A DNA stretch of 64,000 nt from positions 1,612,340-1,676,339 of the forward strand of contig VZTG01000486.1 of the NCBI GenBank assembly GCA_013397845.1. Direction: 5' to 3'. The stretch is from Melanocharis versteri (lineage: Eukaryota > Chordata > Aves > Passeriformes > Melanocharitidae). Position 1 is the first letter of the stretch. The number at the start of each line of letters is the position of its first letter. This document shows positions 36,101 through 48,100 of the stretch, one piece after another. Under the pieces are notes generated by a model. The model ran no database searches, was not told the DNA's origin, and saw nothing but the letters and a program-made list of their open reading frames with translations. The position numbers were made by a program, and so were the translations under genes.

Positions 36101-39100
36101 TACATTGCAGACATAGACTTATGGAGAGGTAGCTACGATAAGTATCAAGAGATGAACAATCAAAGCAGCATTTAATGAGTTCTGTACAACGTGAGACAAG
36201 TACCAAAATCACTTGGGTTTGACAGGAGACTTCGCCAGTTTTGCCCTACCATTCCTGCAGCTGTGAGACTGATGAATTGCAGGCTGCTTCTAGATGCTAC
36301 TTACTTGGTTTTCCATACTGCTAAAAACTTCGAATGCGCTAATAAAACAATAAGAAATAGTGAGGAAGGCTGACTATCTGTATGTGAGAGACCTTGGTAT
36401 CCTCCTAAAATGTGTTCCTGGTAGATGAGAGTTGATCTCTTTGTACTGCTGTCTTGTCTCCTCATCAGGTTTGCATTGAGACATATGTATCTAGCTGTCA
36501 CCAGCGGAGCATTAACACCGCTGTGCGGGCAACCCTCAGCCAAATGTTGAGTGACTTGACTTTACAGTTACGACAAAAGCAAGAAAACATGGTGAGCCTT
36601 CTGGCATCAACAAATGGTTCCATGTCCATGGCTGCATACCGTTTTGTTCCTCCGAATGCCTTGTGGCTTTTATTTGACACTTCCTCAATTAATCCTGTTT
36701 AAAAGCTTTTTTGGGCTCTGACTATGCCTGCCTCAGAGCTCTCACATTGTCAGCTCTAGTTGGCTGGTTTGTTTTTTTTTTCCTTCCATTAAACAAAAGA
36801 GACTTTGTTCTGATGTCAGGCTGCCTCAGCCTTTTCCATTCTTTTATTTTGTTTGCTTGTTTTTCTAAGGTTTATTGAAATCTTTCTGCCAAAACTTTCT
36901 GCATGACAAATATTTACATAATGAAAGCAGATTATCAGCTGAGGAAGGTGTAATTGAGGTTTTTCTTCTACTTTTTTTATAGAAGATAATTTTAAGTTAA
37001 TGAAATTCTTTTTTTCTTTGTTGGCAAAAAATAAATATAATTTTATTTATTTCATTATTAAAATCCATGAGAGCTGTTTGAATGACATCCCAGCACATTT
37101 TCAGTGAAACTGTAAATGTTCTGGGTACATGTGGAATTACATTGGCTTCTTACATTTGTTTGTACTGCTTGGTATAATATAATATTGTCAAAGAAGTACT
37201 ACTTGTAAAAGTCAGTTTCTATGTATTAGGAAATTTTAAGGACTGTAGTTATACAGATCATTTTCCTTACATCTTTTTTGGGTTAAGATGATCACTTCTA
37301 TTTTGGATTGGTAGACTAGATTGCTTTTATGCTGCTGAGCAACTGCAAAAAGAATTAATCAGTTTAAGTAAACTTGTCTTCTGTTTGTGCTAAGTAGGTT
37401 CATTTTACTAGCCGAAGCGTTTACCAAAAAAACCTAAACAAAAAACCAAAAACAGTTTGGGTCTGCAAATTCAATTTTGTTAGTTCGGCGTAGGTAAAAG
37501 CATATGAGAACTGCATTTAGTTCCTGGCAGTTTGTTACTGATGCTTGAGAGAATTTGGCTTGACCCTGTTGTGCACGATAGGAAGAATCCTCTACCGCAG
37601 CCGAACCAAACGATGTAAGAGGTCATTTCCATTTCCTGACTGCCATTAATTCTGTTGGTACTGTAACATTAACATTGTCAGTGTTTTAAACTCTCTAATA
37701 CTCAATTGATTTTGGTTTCTAAGTAGTTTGTGAAGTCTAAACTATGCTTTTCTCTGTTATTTTCAATGCAATTTACATGCCTAATTATTACTGAGTTGTT
37801 TTAGGTGTAGGAAATCCCTTAAGGACTTACAAAGCTTTCAGCTCAATGAGATGCAATTTTCTTAAATCTAAATGACAGTTAATACAGATCTTAAGGAGTT
37901 CTTAAAAATGTTTTGCAAAAGCTTCACTTAAAAACACTAACAAACAAAAAACCTGAAGCAGATAGAGGACATGAATTTAAGAAAGTTCTTCTGTTAAAGT
38001 ATTGCTTCTATAATGTTCTTCTGCCCCTTGCACCAATTACACCACCTTTGTCTTTCCTCAACAGACAGTTGAAAACCCTGACACCTTGCAGAAATCCAAG
38101 AGTCAAGGTATTTGTAATACTTTTTTAGTGACTCCTTCAAATCCAGCTTTTTTATTCTTAGCTCTCCTTTTATCACCACAGTGCTGTTTGATGTCATGGG
38201 AGTTGCACCCTCTGGATTTCGTAACTTCTCCATAGTTCGTTGCTCTCTCTGTTACCTGTGGTAAGAACTGAGACAGCCCTGTTAGCTCCTGGTGTTTTCA
38301 GTTGTGTCTTCACTTGGACCATGGTAACAGCATTGCACTCAACATAGTAATAAATTATTGTTTCAAGGTGCTAACTTCTGAAATTAAGGAGTTTCAGTGG
38401 TCTGGAAAAAGTTTTAGTAAGTGCCTTTACTTCCTGAAATGAAATAGATTCCTAGAGTAAGATGTGGAATCTGAAAACAATTGTTATTGTATTTCAGGCC
38501 AAAAACATTGTTTATATAGTGACTACTTTTGAAAGTGCATCACCATTGAAGGTGTGTTTACACTTGCCAGGTGATTATTTTACAAGAGAATGTCTTTCTA
38601 TTCCCATTGCGGCTTCACTTCCAACATCTTCTAGTAGGAAAAAATAGTCCCTGATTTTGACCTTCACACAGGATTTCTGTAGGAGAGCTTGTGTGAATGG
38701 AGGCTAAAATCTTTGACGAGCACAAGCATTCTTTTATAAGATCAGAACTTGGTCAGACATCAGAAAATGTGTAAGAGAGAGAAACTGCAGGGAGAGATAG
38801 AGAAATTGGCTGCCATGTAGAAATACTGGGGCTAGTATTTTTTATTATTTAATTGTATACTTATTTTATTATCTGAATTTGATTTCAGCTAACCTTCTGT
38901 AAATGCACATAAGCAATTAATGCTCTCTCCAGATTCAATACAGCTGCTTTTCCATTTTGTGGCGATCACTTTTCAATCCAGGACTTTTTCTACTGCATCT
39001 TCTCTATGAATTTCGGTAGCCCTGCTCCTTGTTTAGAAGCTCTGACCAGCTCTGAAAGCCCATGCAATTAACTGATGTTGTAATCCAGCTGCTCATATGT

Positions 39101-42100
39101 AATGCCCCTGATCTTTGTCCTTTTTGGAGGTACTTCAGCCGAGTCTCTTTGTGATGATGTTGTATCTGTCCTCACTGTGCTTTGTGAGAAGCTCCAGGCT
39201 GTGGTAAAGTGAGTTATTTAAGTTTATAATTTCAATTTATTACCTGGAGATTGAGAGTTTTACTGATGCATGTGATTGTACTGTTGTAGTTCTGGAATTA
39301 TGGAGCAAAGCTGTGCTTTAATGAAGTGTTTACTAGAGAAAGTATTGTTCACAATGCTTTAATTTAATCCTCGCCTGAAATGAGGAGCTAATTTGCCGCC
39401 TTTGTGCACTGTGCAGCTTTAAAGAACTTCCAGTAAATCTAATCTGTAGGTAACTTCCATACAGCAGCCAAATACTAATCCAAGGAGAACTTTTCTTTTC
39501 TGGCTGGAACAACCATCACAGAGAGAATAACAATTACAAGAGCCATGGAAAGACCTAACAGATACTTTATTCAGAATGAATAAATCTGTCCTTCTTAGGC
39601 AGCATCTGTCCAATTGAAGTAATTTTTATTATCAAAGAATTCCTCCAATTTAGGAATATCATACACTCTACCTACTTGAAAATGTGTGATCTTAACTTTT
39701 AAAATGTGGTTGTTATGGACAGTAAGTGTGTTACATGCTCTGCAATTTACAGAAACTACCAGAGGCAAAGGTCAAGCATCTATGTGCAGGCTTTCTTCTA
39801 CAGACTTTCTTCCCATAAGTGTCTCTAATAACAGCAAGATTACAGAGGAGTGCCTTACTTAGCATTATTTAATCCGTGTCAGCATCTGGGAAAGTAAAAT
39901 CAAGAGTGCAAGGATGCCATGTGCATGCCCATGCAAGTGTCAACTGCAAGACGATGATCATCTGCATTAAGACACATTGTAAGAAAAGCTGTTGGGAAAG
40001 AAGACATCTGTACCTGGAATGCGTGTATCTTTCCAGATAGTCGTGGACTGTTGTGAGGAAAAATCTATCGCCCTTAAAGTATATAAGAAGCCAGCAGTTT
40101 TCAACCCTCCGTAGCACAGAGTTAGAAATCTAGCTTTGAGCCTCAGGATTCAGTGTTTTCTGCATGGCATGTGAAATGGGTATTGTTGTACTTGGATGCA
40201 AATTTGTATATGTGAACAAAAGGAACTCAGACAGTGACAGAAAACCAGATATTTCTCAGTCTTTAATATCTATTAAGATAAATCCATTCTTTACAGCTTC
40301 CTTGACCTACAATCATATATCGAAAAATGCATTCCTCCAGCTCTCATCTCTGACCAAAAGAGAGTTATTAAATTCTGGTTTTCTTAGGAGTGAAAATCAA
40401 ACTGTGGGTGTACTTGCCATGGAGTGCTCCTTTCATAAGGCAGACCTCAGCCTTGCTCGTCTCCTGGATTCCGCAGTTCATGTTAAGAGTAGGCACAGGC
40501 ACAGTGCATGTTACAAGTGTATCAGTTCCAGGTGTCCACAGGTTTTTTAATATTCTTTCTCATGAGGCTTTCTTTGAGTTTATGGTTCTGACAGAGTAAC
40601 TGGCAAGGCCCTGAAAGGTAGCCATGTTATCACGTGGCTTTCTGCCTGTAGGCATTGACTTTTGACCGTTGTGGCCATCACCAGGAAAAAAAAATCCAAA
40701 CCAGAAGAGAGTAGCCTAAACGTGCTTCAGATTGCCTGAAGAAACTATCCAATAATCCAAAATCTTCTGTTGTCTTCTCTTCCTCTGTTTAAGGCTTCCT
40801 TCCCAAGATTTTAGATTGAATTTAAGTAATTATTTGGGTTTTATTCTTCCTCTCTCTTCACTTATTTTTTTTAAAGTAGTAGATCACTGCATGTGGTCAG
40901 TACGAAATAAATGGGATGATGCGGGTGATCACACCAGTGTAAATTGATAGAAAGAAGCAAAATAAATCACTGCTGTAAATTATTATATAATTTTCAAGTC
41001 AACTAATGTGGTTATTTTAGAAAATTAAGTAGTCTTTGTTTTAATATGATGTGAATGGCATCTTTTCTTTGCCAGTGACAATCGTCAACTTCAGCTTCTT
41101 TACTTGGAGTGTATCCTCTCCATGCTAAACAGCTCCTCCCCCAGCATGCACCAGCACAAAGGATTCACTGATCTAATATGGTGAGTACATCTGAAGACTA
41201 ATGCAAATACTCAGTTTGAAGATGCAAAAGGACCTGCTCCCCCCAGCCTTGCAAACAAACCTGTAAAAAGTCTCCAGGTGTGAGCAGAGCTTGCTGGTAA
41301 CCTACTATCAGTTCTTTCTGTGCCTCATATAAAATTGGTTAGGACCGCCTGCTCAGCTACCACATTAAATCCTGCTAGTGATTTATCACTGTAATGAGGT
41401 CTAATGGATTTAGCCAGAACAGAAAATCTCTTATGCTTTCCACAGTAGTTTGGATTTGTGTGTCGCATTAAACACAGAGATGCTCTGCTTGTCATAGGAG
41501 GGTACTGTTGAGATTCTTAATGTTCTGATACAATAATACAGGAAGATAAGCAAAATTAATGTCAAATGTGTGCTGGTGACCAGAAGTGCTTATTATGACC
41601 TGCATTGTTGTTTAAGGTTTGAGGCTAAATAGTCTTAATGGTGCTTCTATTTTATCAAGAAATTCTCCTTTTTAATACACTTCACCAGGCAGGCTTGATA
41701 TCTTTGATGTTCATATCTACTTCTAAATTGTTTGATACCATCACCTCAAAGCACCTGAAATAATTCTTCTTTCTTTGTGATTGAAATGGTGGGGTTTTTA
41801 TAGCCTGTGAGTCACAGTAATAAAGCAAGAATGTAACTAATACGCAGTTCCTTGCAGTCTGTGCCCATCTTGTGACCTTGTCAGGTGATTGTATTAAGGA
41901 GAGATATATGTGACTGTTAATGGCAAATGTGTTTCTTGTGCTTTTACCGTGTAATTTTTGACACTGAAGTGTTTGACTTGGGTCCAGTTCTAAGGATGGA
42001 ACATGTAGAGGTGCCCATAACTCCCTCTGCTGTCCCAGGAACATCAGTGGCTGTAAGACTGTGAGAGCTTCAGACTGGTAGCACTTGGCAGTGTTGCACA

Positions 42101-45100
42101 AGGACCCAGTGCTGAGGCCCCTTGGAGGTCTAACATAAGAGCAGAACGCTCTCTCTCTGTCATGGCAGATTCACTTCAGAAGTTTCTGCCTCTGAATTTC
42201 ACCAAACTCTTTGTGCTTATGTGACAGACTGTGGGGCCATCCTATAAGCAAGGTCACTGAAATGATCTCAGTTAAAAGAAAACACTTCCCGTTTTATTTT
42301 CAATTTACATCCTTTTGATGATCCAGTTTATGCTGCAAATCGACAGGTGTTTGTATCTGTAACTGTGTACCATGAGGGCAAGCTGTCAGGGGTGGGACTT
42401 GTTAACCTGCACTGCTGCCAAGGAATGAATATGCATGCTTCAGCTACCTGCTTAAGTGGGGAAAAAAACCACCCCCAAAACACTAGGAAGATATGAAACA
42501 GTTTAAACTGCAAACATAATTTTGAACATTTTGTACACTCTAATACATTACCTGTCTGGTGAAGTTGTGATCCAAAGTGTTAGCTGTCGTTATTCTTTAA
42601 GGAGCTGTTGCCTACATGCACACAGCTTTCACTCTGACTGGCACTTTGTAGTCAGTTCTCAAATAAGATAAAGAAGGGAGCAGACAGAGAAGATTTAGCT
42701 CTGTGTGCTGACAGCGTTCTCCTTAGTTTGATACAGAAACACTTTGATAGGACTAAGATGTGTGGGGAATATATTGCTGTTGCAACCTGTGATTATGCCT
42801 GCTTTGAGACAGGCATGTTTCTTAAGCAGTGAATTGTTATGTTTTGAAATGTACTTGATTGGAGAAATAAATGGAATAAGCAGATTCAAAGTCATTATCT
42901 GATGTCCTATTAAAAGCTGGTTTTTGTTCTGTGACTTGGGGAAGCTGAGCTGTTTCAGAAATCTTGTTAGGAGAAGCAATGAAAATTCTGGACCGCATAA
43001 AATCTTGAGAAAATAAAATGTACTTATCTATGAGGATGTATTTTATGAATTGCTACTTGTAATTGGGTGCTTGCTTTAGGCACTCGCATGAACCTCTGAG
43101 ATGTGGGTGAAAACCAGATTTGGGACTCATTCTCATGCAGCACTTGGCTTCTTAAATTAAGGTCTTGCAGACTGAAGTAAAATGTCAAGTGTGTGAGTGC
43201 AAAGCTGAAATAGCAGCTAATGGAGCAAAGTGCTGAGCTGGCTTTGGTTCCACAGAAGAGTGAACTGCTGCTGTTGAATCACTTAACATGAGTGCTCATG
43301 CAGAAACACAGTTGAAGGAAGGATGGGTATTTACTGTATAGTGGCATATGAGTAGTATAGTGCACATGCTGGGTTATTGTAGAGGGCTTTAATTGTTCTC
43401 AAAAGACAGCCAAAGAGGGGCTCACAGCTAAAATATATGCATGTGCAGTTCAGTGATGGAACCTTCAGCCTTCTAGTTAACATAGATTAGTTCTTGTTTA
43501 GTCACATTTTTTTAAAGCTCCCAAGGTGAACTGAGAAAAAGACACTGAGCAGTGGAAACCTAGAATTTCTACCTTAGGCTGCAGCTGGTGGAAGAGGCAG
43601 GCATGCTATCCTGCAAAGGGACAGCACTGTGCAGCAACATGAACTTGCAAAATCAGTACCGTGTTTCTACAGCACACAGAGGTATTTCCATATGGACTAG
43701 CATGCTGATGCTTGGGAGATGAAAAAAGCCTGGCATAATTTGTTTTTCTATCTAATCACTGCTGTTTGACTGATCATTAAAACAAGAGTGTGTATCTCAT
43801 TTAACCATGGGTTATTTTCAATCTGTTCTTGTGAGAGTATTTTTTTCCAGTTACCATCTGCTGCTTTCTCTTTCTCAGGAAGCAACTGTGTCCAGCCCTA
43901 ATAGTAATCTTGGGAAATCCAATCCATGACAAAACTATCACCTCTGCTCACAGCAGCATCTGCCTTGAGGCTGATTCACCTTCCTCAGGGATCTCTGATC
44001 ATGGCCGGGGTTCAGGTTGTTCTTCCACAGCACCTGCCCTTAGTGGGCCCGTTGCACGGACCATATATTATATTGCAGCAGAACTGGTTCGTCTGGTGGG
44101 GTCGGTGGAATCCATGAAGCCTGTGCTACAGTCTCTGTATCACCGGATATTGCTTTACCCACCACCTCAGCATCGAGTAGAAGCCATCAAAATTATGAAA
44201 GAGGTAGGGTAATCACATGTGCAAATCCAGGCGTGTTAAACAAAATGTTTATTTAACAGTAAGTGTTGCTGATATGTGCATACCCATCCGTTTCAAACCT
44301 TCCCACCTAGCGATGTTGAAATTGTCCTTTCTGAGCACAACTGGTACATCAGCACCACTCTGACAAATAGTTTTATGCAGGTGTAATAGCTGTATTTGTC
44401 TCCATAATGCAAGCTACTCTGGCAACTCCGTCAGTGCTCGTGCTGTGGTGCTGCATGGAGCAGATCTTACTACTGAGTCATGACTGCTCTTTTGGGTGAG
44501 ATAGACCATAACAATCCAGTTTGCAACTTCTTTGGCACCTTTCCCCAGACACATCCTCACAGTGTGGTTTCCAGGCATTAAGGTGAATATATGCATTGAT
44601 TACATGCCAGGTTTTTGAAATCCAGTTTCTTGGAGCTTTTTTTGAATAGACACAAGAAAGCTGCCAATGGCTTAAGAAGCAATTTCAAGACCAGCCCATT
44701 CTGGCCTTTTGCCCAACGCCTCTGATAGCATTAGAACTGGAGCACTGGGAGACTTGTTTGAGCACTAGCTGAAATCATGGACTTTTCCATTCCACATGGG
44801 CACCTTTCTTCTTGTGTTGTGGAACACAAGGCGATTTATGTAGTTTGTAGGAACAATGGTATCTCCTAGAGAATTTTTCATCTAGCTTATGCATACCTAG
44901 GCTGTTCTGTTTCTGAAAAATCTCTCTTAACACCACATAGCCACCCACTTGGTTGCTGTCCAAACTAGGAGTCAGCCTGTCATTGTCTTTCTCTAACTTT
45001 AAAAAATGGCAAAATGATAACTGAAGTTTTAGGAAAAGCTTAGTCTAATGTTGTTTTGTGCAGGACATACCTGTTGCCTTTTTGGGTTTATTAATACATG

Positions 45101-48100
45101 CTGGTTCGTATTTCCTGGTGGGTATTAACAAGATGCCACCTAGCAGGTTGAGTCTGAAGGAATCGCTTTGCCTGTCTTTGCATGACTCCATCATTTTGTA
45201 ACTAGGTGGCTGAGGAGAAAGGCTTCCTTTGGTATAAACTATAATAAAAAAATACTTACGTAGGCATAAAAATTGTCTTGTGTGCAGTATCAGATGAAGA
45301 AAATTTAGTCAAAAATGTCAAGCACTGGAGAACATTCTAAATGTGATTCTTGCTGAATATTCTCCTTTGCTTGCTTTTCTGCCTTTAAAAAGAGGAAAGA
45401 TAGCTTTAATAAGTAGAACATCACTGTGCCATTTTCCTTTGCTGTGAGAAATTACAATAGTGCTACCTTGGGTTCCAGGGCTTGATGGAATTATGACTTA
45501 TTTATTGTATTTAAATAATGCTTAGATAATCTTCTACTTACGTCTGTTTCCTTTCCTTTCAGATACTTGGCAGTCCTCGGCAGCTTTGTGATTTGGCAGG
45601 GCCCTGCTTTTCTGAGTCAGAATCCAAGAAGAGGTCTATTTCTAAAAGAAAGTCCCATCTGGATCTTCTCAAGCTGTACGCTTTGTTTCCTCCTTTAGCC
45701 TCTTCTGTCTTAAACCTGTGCACACAGAGCACTTAAGCAGTTCAGAAGCATACCCAGTATGAGCCAGGGTATCTGCCTGGTTAGATAAGCTCTGAAAATG
45801 GTAAAGGTGTAAAAGCTTTTGCTTGGTTTGTCATCAGTCTGGGCCTGTTTGTAAAGATGTAGATAACTACCTTGTGGAGTTTGCCAAAAGTCCCAAAAAT
45901 GTTGTTTTACAGCAGAAGATTTTTGGGTATGGGTTCTTAAACATGCGGTGAAATAAATATGTGTTTCTTTAGAGGTACATTTTCAAGATGAAGACAGAGG
46001 AGGTCATAGAAAATTTAAACGTTGTCATATTGAGCAAGAAAGATTCTCAGTTCTTATAAAGATCATATCTTGTAGATAAGATCATTTTCAGGACACAGAT
46101 GGCTTTAAATTTAGTTCAGCTGGGTGTTGAGATTTTTTTTCAGTTTAAGTGCTTGTCTGTAAGAGAGAACACACTGTGCATGCTGGTATAAATGCATGGT
46201 AACTGTTTCCCTTGTTGGCACTCCCTTTACAGAATGACCATGTTTGCATGGGAGGCTTAATAATTTGTTGTAATACTAATTGTCTTTCTCAGGAATAGTC
46301 TTAAAGGATAAGTTCACTTCTTTTTTTGCTGGTTATGGAGAGATGGTGTTGAATGACAGTGACGTGCTCACCATACATGTTGCGTCACTTAAATAAACTC
46401 TGTGTTGATTGTAGTATCATGGATGGGATGACGGAAGCGTGCATCAAAGGTGGTATAGAAGCGTGTTATGCTTCTGTGTCCTGCGTCTTTGCCCTGCTTG
46501 GAGCGTTAGATGAGCTGAGCCAAGGGAGAGGTCTTAGTGAAGAGCAGATCCAGCTGCTGCTCCAGCGCTTAGAAGAACTGAAGGATGGGACCGAGACAAG
46601 CAGGGACTCCATGGAGATCAATGATGCTGACTTCAGGTGGCAGAGACGCATCCTGTCCTCAGAAAACCCTGCCTGGGAATCAGGAAATGAGAAGAGTCCT
46701 GACATTAGCATTAGCGTTACCACAGACACTGGTCAGACTACTTTGGAAGGGGATATGGGACAAACAACTCCAGAGGATAATCCAGAAGGTCAGAAAAACT
46801 CCCTGCCATCTCCAGCTGGACACGAAAGCAAAGAGATTCATTACAGAGAACCAGAGTCAGAAACCATTGACCAGCCAGATGTTGTTCAAAGAAGCCACAC
46901 CATAGTCTATCCAGATATAACTAACTTTTTATCAGTTGATTGCAAGACCCGGTCCTATGGATCCAGGTACAGTGAAAGTAACTTCAGTGTAGATGACCAG
47001 GACCTTTCTAGGACTGAGTTTGATTCATGCGATCAGTATTCCATGGCAGCAGAAAAGGATTCGGGCAGGTCTGATGTCTCAGACATAGGCTCTGACAATT
47101 GCTCCCTGGCTGATGAGGAGCAGACACCACGGGATTGCCCAGGTCACAGGTCCTTACGCACTGCTGCTCTCTCTCTGAAATTGCTGAAGAGCCAAGAAGC
47201 AGACCAGCACAGTGCACGGCTCTTTATCCAGTCGCTTGAAGCACTTCTTCCTCGGCTTATAGCTCTTCCCAGCATAGAAGAAGTGGATGGAGCACTGCAG
47301 AGCTTCTCTTCAACATTCTGCTCAGGTTTGCAAGCAAATATTTACTGTCTAGCCAGCATGCACACTCTGACATTACACAGATTCTGTTGTAGGATTTAAT
47401 CTTCAGAGAACATACCCAAAATAAGGAGGTTTGGGCTTTACAGGCTACATTCCTCCACAGCAACACACTTCATTTAGGGCAAAACAAATTGAATATGCAG
47501 GCACTGATTCAAAGGAAGGTAAATCCATTGACTCTTAACAGGCTCTGGATTATGTCTTGAATCAATAAAGAAATGGAATTTGCTGTATCAAGATACCTCT
47601 TTGGAGGTTTGTGAAGATCTTTGAGAAGCTTTGCACATAGTGTCATTAAAGAGAGGTCGGGGTTGCTGTAAGCATGAGAGGGGTGTGGGAAGTACCATCA
47701 CCTGTTTTGAATGAGATACAAGTAGCTTAGTACATCACTGCACTGTTATTATTAGTAAGCCAGCCTCACAAAGAGGATAACAATTCCAAAGCAATAAGCT
47801 CTAGAAAAGATAGGGAAAGCGGAGAGTTTGTCTTCACTCTTTCGTTTTTCTTAATGCTGCTGTCTAATACGACAGGAAATGCAAAGCTCAAATCCCAGAC
47901 CAAGTGAAAAATTAAGATCTTGCATTCTAAGAGATTAAATATCTTCAGTTCTTTCATGATTAGAACATTTGGGATATTGACCTGTCAAACAAACCCAGAA
48001 AAGTCATGCAAAGGCTAGTTTTTCCTATTGATAGCATATTTCAAATGTGTGTAAATATATGTTTTTAGAAGGGTTTCACTTTCCTGACAGTGGCCGAAAT

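Larger units (their letters stand above)
31856..36468. other. Intron of 4.6 kb
   Basis: The intron contains the candidate alternative exon (34543-34674) and a possible conserved element with a forkhead-type palindrome (32619-32637). It also has an AT-rich stretch at 35250-35330 and poly-T at 35418-35442. A moderately GC-rich unclassified segment lies at 35640-35930. Confidence 0.7.

Noticed and set aside
40164..40550. 128-codon ORF in the intron after 39208
   Set aside because: No homology, no splice logic and ordinary intron composition. A chance ORF of this size is expected in 64 kb.
41682..42101. 139-codon antisense ORF
   Set aside because: No recognisable family, no promoter or splice context, and it sits in an intron of the sense gene.
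46353..46414. ATG at 46353 as the start of a 348-residue protein
   Set aside because: It lies upstream of the splice acceptor. The exon starts at 46415 and joins 45675 in frame; the upstream codons are intronic.
47326..47399. In-frame extension of the giant exon to a stop at 47397-47399
   Set aside because: This is read-through past the donor CAG|GTTTGC. The conserved continuation is the exon at 51787.
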